The position numbers and the translations under genes were made by a program. Below, piece after piece: positions 24,540 to 32,351 of a stretch of 64,000 nt of DNA. The notes under the pieces are model-generated. The model did no database searches and was not told the origin of the DNA. It was given only the letters and a program-made list of their open reading frames with translations. This DNA comes from Paraurantiacibacter namhicola (GTDB taxonomy: Bacteria > Pseudomonadota > Alphaproteobacteria > Sphingomonadales > Sphingomonadaceae): NCBI RefSeq assembly GCF_001687545.1, contig NZ_CP016545.1:1-64000 (forward strand), read 5' to 3'. Each line of letters begins with the position of its first letter. The first letter of the stretch is position 1.

Positions 24540-25334
24540 TTATTCTGCCGGAGGGGCGAACAGCGCGTCGTCCAGCGGCTCGCCCACGGCGACCTCGCGC
24601 CACCACACGGTGTTCGATTTCACGCCGTCGTAATACAGCGTGACGGTGCGCGCCTGCACCCAGCCGCTATCGGGCATGCGGATGAAATCGTCATAGGTCC
24701 GCTCGTGCCAGCCGCGCGGGGTGCGGAAGGCGAGGTAGCGGATGAAATGGCTGTCCGCATCGAAGCCGAACAGCGTTTCCTGCCCCTGCGGGTCCACGAT
24801 GCGCACCAGCTCCACTGCGTGGCCGTCCACCATGCGCGGCGGGGCGAGCTGCAGGGTGAAGCCCTCCTCCAGCGCGGAGCGGACGATGCCGAAGCCGAAA
24901 TTGCTCGCCCAGAAGGCATCGGCCTGCGCCTTGGGCACGATGCCCTTCTCGTTCCAAGTCGTCTCCCCGTCGAAGCCGACTTCGAACAGCACCGCGCCTT
25001 CGGACCGGGCGGAGATGCGCACCTTGCCCTCCGCAGCGTGGGCGCTGGTGCGGCCCGCGTCATAGACGCGCCACATGCGATAATCGTCCGCCCTGCTGCG
25101 CACCGCCGTGCTGTCGGCGGCATAGAATTCCGCATATCCCACCAGCATCAGCGTGCCGGGATCCAGCCAGCCATCGCCGCCATGCGCGGCAACGCCCGCC
25201 TCCACCACGGCGCGCGCCTGTGATGCGCTGTCGGATGCGGCGGCCCCCGCCTCGCCCTCGGACTGCGCCGGGGCGGCAACCGCGAAGGTGAGCGCAACAG
25301 CTGCAATAATGGCCTTGCCGATTGCACCGATCAT
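24540..25334 (-). CDS. Exported protein of unknown function, operator-linked
   Basis: A 264-aa protein with a signal peptide (IGKAIIAAVALTFAVAAPAQ). The body is rich in beta segments (VRISARSEGAVLFEVGFDG, TVTLYYDGVKSNTVWWRE) and resembles LolA-like or DUF3108-like lipid-handling folds only in general shape. The ATG 25334 was chosen because a start at 25376 would place the operator (25355-25366) inside the gene; it has GGGAG upstream. It diverges from another secreted-protein gene at 25405, sharing one operator. Confidence 0.75.
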   Translation of the reverse strand: MIGAIGKAIIAAVALTFAVAAPAQSEGEAGAAASDSASQARAVVEAGVAAHGGDGWLDPGTLMLVGYAEFYAADSTAVRSRADDYRMWRVYDAGRTSAHAAEGKVRISARSEGAVLFEVGFDGETTWNEKGIVPKAQADAFWASNFGFGIVRSALEEGFTLQLAPPRMVDGHAVELVRIVDPQGQETLFGFDADSHFIRYLAFRTPRGWHERTYDDFIRMPDSGWVQARTVTLYYDGVKSNTVWWREVAVGEPLDDALFAPPAE

Positions 25335-25354
25335 CGCCGCTCTCCCATCACAAT

Positions 25355-25366
25355 TTGTCCGGACAA
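25355..25366. promoter_or_regulatory. Palindromic operator TTGTCCGGACAA, site 1
   Basis: A perfect 12-bp core lies between the divergent genes starting at 25334 and 25405 (flanks CAAT...GTCT). It is one of seven sites in the supercluster and the leftmost, marking the left border of the proposed regulon. Confidence 0.8.
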
Positions 25367-25404
25367 GTCTTTCCAACCATGGCCCGAGCGATTAGGCAAG
25401 GGAC

Positions 25405-26103
25405 ATGCGCATCCCCCGCCTCGCTCGCCCCGCCGCCCTCGCCCTGATGCTGGCCGGTGCCGCCGCGACAGGCGCCGTGCCTGCTGCCGCGCAGGACAGC
25501 CTGCCGCCGGGCATCTGGACCAACACGGAAGACCAGTATTTCGCCGAGGAGGAAGGCCGCGAGAAGCCTGAGTGGTTCGCGCTGGAAGTGGCGCAGGACG
25601 GACGCTGGCGCAGCGTGGATGCTTTTGGCGAGCCGTCCGGAGATGCAGGCGGAGAGTGGCAGGAAGGCCCCGTGCCCGCTGTCACGGCCCGCGACGGCGG
25701 CGGCTGGCAATGGCGGGGCAGCGAGCTGCGCCGTGCGCGGCCGTTCTCCTGCTGGATTTCCGTGCGCAAGTTTGCCGGCAAGCCCGATGGCAGCGCGGAC
25801 TGGACCTTTGCCGCGAACCTGCCGGTCTACGACCAGGGCGGGCGCATCTTCATGGACGGCGCAGGCATCGCCCCCGATGTCACGCTGCGGATGCGCAATG
25901 TTACCTGGGCGCGCGGCAGCCGGAACAAGCCCTCGCTCGTCATCTACATGCACCGCGACGATCCCGACCGGGCCGAAAGCTACTCCTGGACATCCCCCGA
26001 TGCCACGCTGGTGGGCATAAACCTGCGCTGGGTACAGGCGAGCTGCAGCCCAATGGCCGAACCGGTGGCCGAGCAAGTATCCGAAGAAGAGGACGAAAAC
26101 TGA
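25405..26103 (+). CDS. Exported protein of unknown function, operator-linked
   Basis: A 232-aa protein with a signal peptide (RPAALALMLAGAAATGAVPAAAQ) and no recognised domain. It contains two cysteines (FSCWISVRKF, QASCSPM) that may pair, and ends in an acidic tail. Its stop overlaps the next ATG by one base (TGATG), so it forms an operon with the quinone oxidoreductase. Confidence 0.75.
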   Translation: MRIPRLARPAALALMLAGAAATGAVPAAAQDSLPPGIWTNTEDQYFAEEEGREKPEWFALEVAQDGRWRSVDAFGEPSGDAGGEWQEGPVPAVTARDGGGWQWRGSELRRARPFSCWISVRKFAGKPDGSADWTFAANLPVYDQGGRIFMDGAGIAPDVTLRMRNVTWARGSRNKPSLVIYMHRDDPDRAESYSWTSPDATLVGINLRWVQASCSPMAEPVAEQVSEEEDEN

Positions 26104-27080
26104 TGCGCACCACACGGGCAATCCTACGCGCACATGGCGGGCCGGAGGCGATCGAATGGGTTCAGGAAGACCTGCCCGATCCCGGCCCCGGCGAAGTGCT
26201 ACTGGAACACGGCGCGGTGGGGCTGAATTACATCGACACTTATCACCGGCGCGGCATCTATCCGATGGAACTGCCCGGCGGGCTGGGCATCGAGGCGGCA
26301 GGCCGCGTGCTGGCGGTTGGCGAAGGGGTCGAAGGGTTCGCAGCGGGCGACCGCGCGGCGACGTTCGGCCCGCTGACCGGCGCCTATGCCACCCACCGGC
26401 TGATCGCGGCGGAACACCTGTTCGCGCTGCCCGGCACCATCGACGACCGGACCGCGGCAGCCGCCATTGTGAAGGCCTTCACCGCAGAATTTCTGGTGGA
26501 ACGCTGCGCAAAAGTGGAGGCCGGCTGGCCGGTGCTGGTCCACGCTGCGGCGGGGGGCACGGGGCTGCTGCTGGTGCAGTGGCTGAAGCATATCGGGGCC
26601 GAGGTGATCGGCACGGTTTCCACCGAGGACAAGGCGCAGGCCGCGCGCGAGGCGGGGGCCGACCACATCATCTTCTACAAGCGCGAGGACACCGCAGCGC
26701 GGGTGCGCGAGATCACCGGCGGGGCGGGCGTGCGCGTCACCTTCGACGGGATCGGCCGCTCGACATGGGAAACCTCGCTCGATGCCACGGGCATGCGCGG
26801 GCTGATCGTCAATTACGGCAATGCCGATGCGCCTGTTGGCGAGGTGGATGTGGGCGTGCTGGCCATGAAGGGATCGCTGTTCAACACGCGGCCCATGCTG
26901 TTCCACTACTACGCCGACCCTGAAGAGCGCGCGCGCTGCTCGGCGCGGGTCTGGGACCTGTTTGCGCGGGGCGTGCTGTCCGTCACCGTAGGCCAGGAAT
27001 ACGCCCTGACCGACGCGGCGCAGGCGCATGCGGATTTGGAATCGGGCAAGACCACCGGCTCCACCCTGCTGCTGCCGTAG
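26103..27080 (+). CDS. Quinone oxidoreductase (zinc-free MDR family)
   Basis: A 325-aa medium-chain dehydrogenase/reductase of the QOR type. It has GHGAVGLNYIDTYHRRGIYP-like quinone oxidoreductase features near residue 40, the nucleotide motif HAAAGGTGLLLVQ near 150, and no zinc-ligand cysteines. It should reduce quinones or enone-type substrates with NADPH. It is the second gene of a two-gene operon behind operator site 1, which points to a role in the same catabolic programme. Confidence 0.88.
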   Translation: MRTTRAILRAHGGPEAIEWVQEDLPDPGPGEVLLEHGAVGLNYIDTYHRRGIYPMELPGGLGIEAAGRVLAVGEGVEGFAAGDRAATFGPLTGAYATHRLIAAEHLFALPGTIDDRTAAAAIVKAFTAEFLVERCAKVEAGWPVLVHAAAGGTGLLLVQWLKHIGAEVIGTVSTEDKAQAAREAGADHIIFYKREDTAARVREITGGAGVRVTFDGIGRSTWETSLDATGMRGLIVNYGNADAPVGEVDVGVLAMKGSLFNTRPMLFHYYADPEERARCSARVWDLFARGVLSVTVGQEYALTDAAQAHADLESGKTTGSTLLLP

Positions 27081-27090
27081 CGACCGAAAG

Positions 27091-27396
27091 CTAAGCCTTC
27101 CAGGCCGCTCCGCCGACCCAATCGCCCGCTGCGCCGATGAATTCTGCGGCGCTGATGGCCTGCCACACGCCGGCATCGAAATAGGGGTCGGCTTCGAAGA
27201 AGCTGCGCGCCTCGGCCATGTCATGCGCACGGATGACCAGTAGGGATCCGATGGTCGCATCCTTTTCTCGCAGCGGTCCCGCAACGGCATAACGCTCCAT
27301 ATGCGTCTCGATATGGTCGAGATGTTCCTGCAGCACGCGCTGGCGCAGCTCGGCCCCGTGCTCGCCGTCGCGGCAGGAGAAGGCGAACAGCTTCAT
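27091..27396 (-). CDS. YCII-related small protein
   Basis: A 101-aa protein with the YCII ferredoxin-like fold: KLFAFSCRDGEHGAELRQRVLQEHLDHIETHM, then GSLLVIRAHDMAEARSFFEADPYFDAGVW. The conserved His and Asp positions of the family are present. The family often sits in degradation clusters, sometimes as a lyase or dehalogenase-like enzyme. It is the last gene of the minus-strand operon that begins at 36217; its ATG overlaps the stop of the VOC gene. Confidence 0.8.
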   Translation of the reverse strand: MKLFAFSCRDGEHGAELRQRVLQEHLDHIETHMERYAVAGPLREKDATIGSLLVIRAHDMAEARSFFEADPYFDAGVWQAISAAEFIGAAGDWVGGAAWKA

Positions 27397-28295
27397 GGCT
27401 TGCACTCCACCAGTTCCAGCAGCTCGCCTGCGGGGCCAAGCGTGGTCGCGGCGCGGCGGCCTTCATACAGCGCGCCCTCGCGTGAGGCGGGAGCGGCGAT
27501 CCAGTCCAGCTCGCAGGCATCCAGGTCCTGCACCGCCAGCGTGACGAGAGCATTGCCGGGGGGCAGCAGGCCCTCATGGCGCGGGCGCGCGGCCGCTTCT
27601 GCAGGGTAATCGTCCACTTCCACGATCGGCATGCGGCCCTTCGAAACCATGGTCAGGGTCGTCTGCGTATCGGGCGACAGGCCGAAGGCGTTGTTGATCA
27701 TGGTGTAGGGGATGGTGAAATCCGCCCCGCGATCGAGATGCAGGCGCTGGCGATACCACTCCACGCTGGCTTCCCGGTCGGGCGCGGCCAGCACCACGAT
27801 GAAGATGCGGTCCACCGGGCTTTTCGCGCGCGGCAGGTCGCTGCCCGGCATGTCCGCCAGCACCTGGTTCAGATAGACCATCTCTCGCCCCGGCCCCAGC
27901 ACCTGCATGGGGATGAAGGCCGGCTCTATGTTCTCGATCACCTTGGGCGGGCCGACGATCTCGAACTGGCCGGGCGGGATGGCATCGGGCCAGTGCCAGA
28001 CATCCTCCACCGTGCATTCGAAGGCGGCCCAGCCATAGCTGCGCGTGGGGCGGAAACCGGGATGGGCGGGCTGCTCGACCAGCCGCATCCAGCATGGCTC
28101 TGCGCTGGCGGGGCGAAGCACGGCGTAGGGCGATCCTGCATTGCCGGGGCAGCCCCAGCTTTGAGCGAGATCGGCGTCCAGCTCGCCCCGTTCGGCCAGT
28201 TCCAGGCCCAGCGTGTCGCGATAAGCGCGCAAGGCTTCATCGAGGTCCGGGACGGTGGACAGGCCGCCCAGGATCGTGCCGTGCGCAATGCTCAC
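27393..28295 (-). CDS. VOC-superfamily (glyoxalase/extradiol dioxygenase fold) protein
   Basis: A 300-aa protein with two VOC modules: residues about 5-130 (GGLSTVPDLDEALRAYRDTLGLELAERGEL) and about 145-295 (IFIVVLAAPDREASVEWYRQRLHLDRGAD). Members bind a divalent metal and act as lyases, isomerases, hydrolases or dioxygenases. The exact metal ligands were not assigned. Its start is 4 bases inside the end of the preceding crotonase-fold gene. Confidence 0.8.
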   Translation of the reverse strand: MSIAHGTILGGLSTVPDLDEALRAYRDTLGLELAERGELDADLAQSWGCPGNAGSPYAVLRPASAEPCWMRLVEQPAHPGFRPTRSYGWAAFECTVEDVWHWPDAIPPGQFEIVGPPKVIENIEPAFIPMQVLGPGREMVYLNQVLADMPGSDLPRAKSPVDRIFIVVLAAPDREASVEWYRQRLHLDRGADFTIPYTMINNAFGLSPDTQTTLTMVSKGRMPIVEVDDYPAEAAARPRHEGLLPPGNALVTLAVQDLDACELDWIAAPASREGALYEGRRAATTLGPAGELLELVECKP

Positions 28296-29047
28296 CCGCC
28301 AAACTCCGGCTTGCGCTTTTCGGTGAAGGCGGCGGTGCCTTCCGCGAAATCGCCCAGCGTGAAGGCCTCGGCAAAGATCGCCCGTGTTGCGTCATCGTCG
28401 GCCACTTGCCCGTCGAGCACACGGCGCACGATGCGCTTGATCTCGCGCACGGAATGCGGGCTGGCGGCCAACAGGGCGGCGACCTCCGCCTGCGGATCAT
28501 CCGCCAGCACTTCCACCAGTCCGATACGGTGCGCTTCGGCTGCATCCAGCAGCGTGCCGGTGAACAGCATGCGCTTCGCCTGCCCCGGTCCGACAAGGTC
28601 GACCAGCAGCTTCACGTCATGCAGCGGATAGACCAGCCCCAACTTGGCAGGCGTAATGCCGAAGCGCGCGCGCGGCGTCGCCACGCGCATGTCGCAGGCC
28701 AGCGCCAGACCGCAGCCTCCGCCGATGCAGTCCCCGTCCACAAAGGCCAGCGTAGGCAAGGCGAAGCGGGCGAGTTCGTGCTGCACCCGGTTGATCGCCT
28801 GCTGGTTGGCGGAGCGCCAAGCGGCATCGTCCTTGTTTGCCAGCAGCTCGCGAATATCCGCGCCTGCGCAGAAAGCGCCCTCCTCCGCCGCGCGCAGCAC
28901 CAGCAGGCGAATGCCCTCCGCCGCCTCCGCCTGCGCGAGCAGGCCGGGCAGCGCCTCCCACATCGCCATGGTAAAGGCGTTGCGCTTGTCCGCCCGGTCG
29001 ATCAGCAGGTGGGCGACGGCGCCGTCTATCTCCAGCCGCAGGCTCAT
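28292..29047 (-). CDS. Crotonase-fold (enoyl-CoA hydratase/isomerase family) protein
   Basis: A 251-aa crotonase-superfamily protein with the oxyanion-hole segment EEGAFCAGADIRELL and CIGGGCGLALACDMRVA. The two glutamates that catalyse hydration in crotonase are absent: the first is replaced in GGGCGL and the second in FGITPAKLGLVYP. The protein is therefore unlikely to be a plain hydratase; isomerase, hydrolase, ring-cleaving or decarboxylase roles are possible. ATG 29047 overlaps the upstream stop (ATGA). Confidence 0.85.
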   Translation of the reverse strand: MSLRLEIDGAVAHLLIDRADKRNAFTMAMWEALPGLLAQAEAAEGIRLLVLRAAEEGAFCAGADIRELLANKDDAAWRSANQQAINRVQHELARFALPTLAFVDGDCIGGGCGLALACDMRVATPRARFGITPAKLGLVYPLHDVKLLVDLVGPGQAKRMLFTGTLLDAAEAHRIGLVEVLADDPQAEVAALLAASPHSVREIKRIVRRVLDGQVADDDATRAIFAEAFTLGDFAEGTAAFTEKRKPEFGG

Positions 29048-29907
29048 GCCGGATGTGCCGCCATGAAATGGTCCGCGATGGCCTTGCGGGTGGTGACCCA
29101 CACGCCGTCATGCGCGCGCAAATGGCGGAAGAATTCCTCCAGCGCCCAGATCCGGCCCGGCCGGCCGATGATGCGTAGGTGCAGCCCCAGGCTCATCATC
29201 TTGGGATTGCCCTCCTCGCCCTCGCGGTAAAGCTGGTCGAAATTGGCCTTGGCATATTCGAGCCACTGGTGCGGGGTCAGCGCAGGGTCGGTCCACATCT
29301 TCATGTCGTTGCTGTCGAGCTGGTAAGGCACGATGCACATGGGCGTGCCGGTGGTGTCCCGATCCCAGAAGGGCACGTCCCCGCTGTAATCATCCATGTG
29401 ATAGGTGAAGCCTTCTTCCTGCAGCAGGCGGCGCGTGTTGTCGGTCAGGAGGTAACGGCTGAGCCAGCCGTACGGCCGCACGCCGCAGGTATGCTCGATA
29501 CTGGTCACAGCCTTGCGGATGAATTCGCGCTCTGTGTCCTCGTCCATCTTGAACTGATGGACCCAGCGCCAGCCGTGGCTGACAGGCTCATGACCCAGAT
29601 CGACGATGGCGCGGGCGATTTTCGGGTGGTTTTCCAGCGCCATGGCGGCGACGGTCCAGCTGGCGGTGATGTCGTATTGTTTCAGCAGCTTCACGATGCG
29701 CGGCGCACCGGCCTTGATGCCGTAGAGGTAATTGCTCTCGTTGGAGTAATTGCGCATCTTCGATTTCACGAAGACGCCCAGCTCGTCCACCGGCTCCATC
29801 CCGCGATCGCCGCGGGCCACGGTCATCTCGCTGCCTTCCTCGACATTCACCACCACGCTCAGCGCCAGCTTCGCGCCGCCCGGCCAGTCCATGCGTTCTT
29901 CTTTCAT
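29044..29907 (-). CDS. PuuE/NodB-family polysaccharide deacetylase-like hydrolase (1 of 3)
   Basis: A 287-aa NodB-fold protein without a signal peptide. Conserved positions include LSVVVNVEEGSE, ASWTVAAMALENHP, the motif GHEPVSHGWRW and GLHLRIIGRPGR. It resembles PuuE allantoinase and related cytoplasmic ring-opening enzymes more than exported chitin or peptidoglycan deacetylases. In this context it may open a cyclic amide or imide. It sits between a 21-bp inverted repeat and the crotonase-fold gene. A GTG directly before the ATG is an alternative start. Confidence 0.82.
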   Translation of the reverse strand: MKEERMDWPGGAKLALSVVVNVEEGSEMTVARGDRGMEPVDELGVFVKSKMRNYSNESNYLYGIKAGAPRIVKLLKQYDITASWTVAAMALENHPKIARAIVDLGHEPVSHGWRWVHQFKMDEDTEREFIRKAVTSIEHTCGVRPYGWLSRYLLTDNTRRLLQEEGFTYHMDDYSGDVPFWDRDTTGTPMCIVPYQLDSNDMKMWTDPALTPHQWLEYAKANFDQLYREGEEGNPKMMSLGLHLRIIGRPGRIWALEEFFRHLRAHDGVWVTTRKAIADHFMAAHPA

Positions 29908-29939
29908 CACTTGTCCTCGCTAGCGCTCGGCTTTCCATG

Positions 29940-30015
29940 CCACCCGCGCCCTCCACCCTTCCGCCCGGAGCCTACCGGGTTATCATCCGGGTGAAAGGGT
30001 GGAGGGCGCGGGTGG
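29940..30015. repeat. Perfect 21-bp inverted repeat inside the operon
   Basis: CCACCCGCGCCCTCCACCC... (29940-29960) and its exact inverse (29995-30015) flank a 34-base loop holding a second short CCCGG/CCGGG palindrome. It lies between the SDR stop and the deacetylase start in an otherwise tightly packed operon, and may be an attenuator, an mRNA processing or stability hairpin, or a mobile palindrome. Confidence 0.9.
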
Positions 30016-30033
30016 CTACGGCACGTACGCAAA

Positions 30034-30849
30034 TTAGTGCATTTCCTCCCCGCCGGAGACGTTAAGCGCCTCTCCGGTAACATAGAATGCCTCCTCGCTC
30101 GCCAGCCACAGGGCGGCGGCGGCGGTGTCGGAGGGGAGGCCAGGGCGGCCCATCGGATTTTTCGCGGCCAAATTGGCGAGGTAATCCTCCACCTTTGCAA
30201 AGCCGAGCAGTTTCGAGAAATATTCGTTCTGCTGCGCGCCCAGCCCCGTGGTCACATGGTTGGGGCAAATCGCATTTACGGTGATGCCATGCGCACCCAG
30301 CTCCACTGCGCTGGCCCGCGTCAGGCCGACCATGCCATGCTTGCTGGAGACATAGGCGGGCAGGTGCGGGAAGCCGGTCTTCGCGGCCTGGCTGGCGATA
30401 TTGATGATCCGCCCGCCCTTGCCAGCATCCACCATGGCGCGCGCGGCGGCCTGCGTGCAGTAGAATGCGCCCGACAGGTTCACGGCCAGCACCTGGTCCC
30501 ACTCATCGGCGGTATCGACCTCCAGCAGCGGCTTCATCTTGAAGCCGATCCCGGCATTGTTCACGAACACGTCGATCCCGCCGAAATGCTCAACCGCCTG
30601 GGCAACCAGCGCCTGGCACTGGTCGGCCTGCGAGACGTCGCAGCGGATGGTGGCGACCCTGGCCCCGCGCGCCCGCAAATCCTCGGCCACGCCATCTGCC
30701 TCGTCATCCAGCCGCACGTCGGAGACGACACAATTCGCGCCCTCGTCGGCGAAGGCCTGCAGGATGCCCTGCCCCAGCCCCTTCTCCTTGCCCGAGCCGG
30801 TGACGACCACGGTCTTGCCAGCGAAGCGGCCTTCAGTGTTTCCGGCCAT
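30034..30849 (-). CDS. Short-chain dehydrogenase/reductase
   Basis: A 271-aa SDR oxidoreductase. It has a cofactor motif TGSGKEKGLGQG with a two-residue insertion relative to the classical TGxxxGxG, the NNAG motif at FVNNAGIGF, and the catalytic set with YVSSK preceded by INIASQAA. An aspartate after beta-2 (VVSDVR) points to NAD(H). It would oxidise or reduce a hydroxyl/keto group of a pathway intermediate. ATG 30849 overlaps the preceding stop by one base; a GTG lies directly before it. Confidence 0.88.
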   Translation of the reverse strand: MAGNTEGRFAGKTVVVTGSGKEKGLGQGILQAFADEGANCVVSDVRLDDEADGVAEDLRARGARVATIRCDVSQADQCQALVAQAVEHFGGIDVFVNNAGIGFKMKPLLEVDTADEWDQVLAVNLSGAFYCTQAAARAMVDAGKGGRIINIASQAAKTGFPHLPAYVSSKHGMVGLTRASAVELGAHGITVNAICPNHVTTGLGAQQNEYFSKLLGFAKVEDYLANLAAKNPMGRPGLPSDTAAAALWLASEEAFYVTGEALNVSGGEEMH

Positions 30850-31157
30850 CACAAATCCTCTGTCAGGATGAATTGCGGTGCATCGGCATAGCCCTCGAAG
30901 GGCGCGGCGGCGGCCTGGAAATCGGCGGTCGAGATATCGGCCACGAATTCATCCATGCCGGTAATGTCGATGATCTCGACATATTCGAAATGCGGCTTCG
31001 CGGCCTCGTCCCCGAATACGCCTGTGGCCTTGTGCACCGTGAAGCTGGTGACTGAGGACAGGTCGTTGACGCCCGGAATGTCGCGGGATTTCGCCCATTC
31101 CTCATATTCGGCGACATCGACGCCGTCTTTCAGGTTGAACAGGCAGATAATGCGCAT
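30849..31157 (-). CDS. REDY/HapK-like small protein (alpha-beta barrel dimer type)
   Basis: A 102-aa protein beginning MRIICLFNLKDGVDVAEYEEWAKSRDIPGVND, the pattern of REDY-like HapK and related dimeric alpha-beta-barrel proteins. Family members occur in the biosynthesis of prodiginine pyrroles, and relatives occur in catabolic clusters, but their biochemistry is poorly known. Here it precedes the SDR in the minus-strand operon. The family call is moderate; an EthD- or ABM-like fold is the alternative. Confidence 0.65.
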   Translation of the reverse strand: MRIICLFNLKDGVDVAEYEEWAKSRDIPGVNDLSSVTSFTVHKATGVFGDEAAKPHFEYVEIIDITGMDEFVADISTADFQAAAAPFEGYADAPQFILTEDL

Positions 31158-31169
31158 CGTCTCTCTCCT

Positions 31170-32351
31170 TCAGGATGCAGCGGGCGGGCGATAGGCGGCA
31201 AGCTTGCCGTCGAGGAAGCGTGCAAGGGCGAACAGGCCGGCCTCATGACCGACCTGCCCGACGATCTGCACGCCGACCGGCAGGCCGCCTGCCGTCCACC
31301 CGGCGGGTATGCTGATGGCGGGAAGCCCCGCGATATTGGCCAGGCAGGTGAAATCGGCCTGCGCGGCAGGTTCCGGATCGCTGTGCGGGAATGGCGGATT
31401 GGGCACGGTGGGCATGATCAGGAAGCCGTGGTCCTGCACGATCTGCCGCACCTCCGCCTTGGCCTGCTCCAGTACGCCGAAGTCCTTCACCAGCTTCTCA
31501 GCCGGGCGGTCGCGGCCATAGGACAGCAGGCCTTGCAGGTGGGCAGACATGCCCTCCACCCCGTCCAGATGCTGCGCCATGGCGCGCGCGGTGCGGATGA
31601 AGCCGGCAAAGCGGATGCGCGAATTGCTCTCGCTGAGGCTTGCCTGTGCGGGGGCTTCGGGAAGAGCGGCGAGCGCGCGTTCAAATGTCGCAGCGACCTC
31701 GGCATCGACCTCGACCCCGTGGCCGGCCAGCACGGCCCCGCCGTATTCTCCGGACCCGTCGCCGAAGCCGGAGATGACCCGCGCCGCCTGCTCCAGCGTC
31801 GCGAGGTTGCGGGCGAGCGGGCCGATGGCATCCAGCGCGAGGTCGGCCGGCTCCAGCCCGTCCTGGCTGACCGAAGCGGTCGCGGGCTTGAAGCCATAAA
31901 TCCCGCAATGGCTGGCAGGGATGCGGATGGAGCCCATCGTGTCCGTGCCCAGCGCCAGATCAACCAGCCCGGCAGCCACCGCAGCGGCGCTGCCCCCGCT
32001 CGAACCTCCGGGCGAGTAGCCAATGCGGTGCGGGTTCTGCACCGCACCGAAGAAGGGGTTGTCGGATTTGGAGCCCAGCGCGCCTTCTTCCATGTTGAGC
32101 GTGCCGATGATGGCGGCACCGGCGCTGCGCAGACGGGACACCGTCTCGGCGTCGCGCTCGGCAATGCGGCTTCGATAGGCTTTCAGGCCTGCGCTCCAGG
32201 GCAGGCCCGCCACGGCGATGTTCGCCTTCACCCCGATCGTCATGCCGGACAGCGCGCCCTCGCCCGATTTGGCCTCTTCGTCCCAGTCGACGAAGGCATT
32301 TAGCGGCGCGTCGCGCATCTTCAGGGCGGATATGTCAAACGGGTCAGCCAT
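31170..32351 (-). CDS. Amidase-signature family hydrolase
   Basis: A 393-aa cytoplasmic amidase. The catalytic Lys-cisSer-Ser triad is visible as Lys42 (GVKANI), Ser117 (PGGSSGGS) and Ser141 (GTDTMGSIRIP). The family hydrolyses amides such as glutamyl-tRNA, aryl amides, carbamoyl groups and half-amides. The ATG 32351 overlaps the end of the CoA-ligase gene by 8 bases; a TTG 12 bases earlier is less likely. It is a candidate for cleaving an amide intermediate. Confidence 0.92.
   Translation of the reverse strand: MADPFDISALKMRDAPLNAFVDWDEEAKSGEGALSGMTIGVKANIAVAGLPWSAGLKAYRSRIAERDAETVSRLRSAGAAIIGTLNMEEGALGSKSDNPFFGAVQNPHRIGYSPGGSSGGSAAAVAAGLVDLALGTDTMGSIRIPASHCGIYGFKPATASVSQDGLEPADLALDAIGPLARNLATLEQAARVISGFGDGSGEYGGAVLAGHGVEVDAEVAATFERALAALPEAPAQASLSESNSRIRFAGFIRTARAMAQHLDGVEGMSAHLQGLLSYGRDRPAEKLVKDFGVLEQAKAEVRQIVQDHGFLIMPTVPNPPFPHSDPEPAAQADFTCLANIAGLPAISIPAGWTAGGLPVGVQIVGQVGHEAGLFALARFLDGKLAAYRPPAAS

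Noticed and set aside
29044-29936. TTGTCC near 29911 as a further operator
   Set aside because: Only the left half-site is present (CTTGTCCTCGC) with no inverted partner, and it lies inside an operon.
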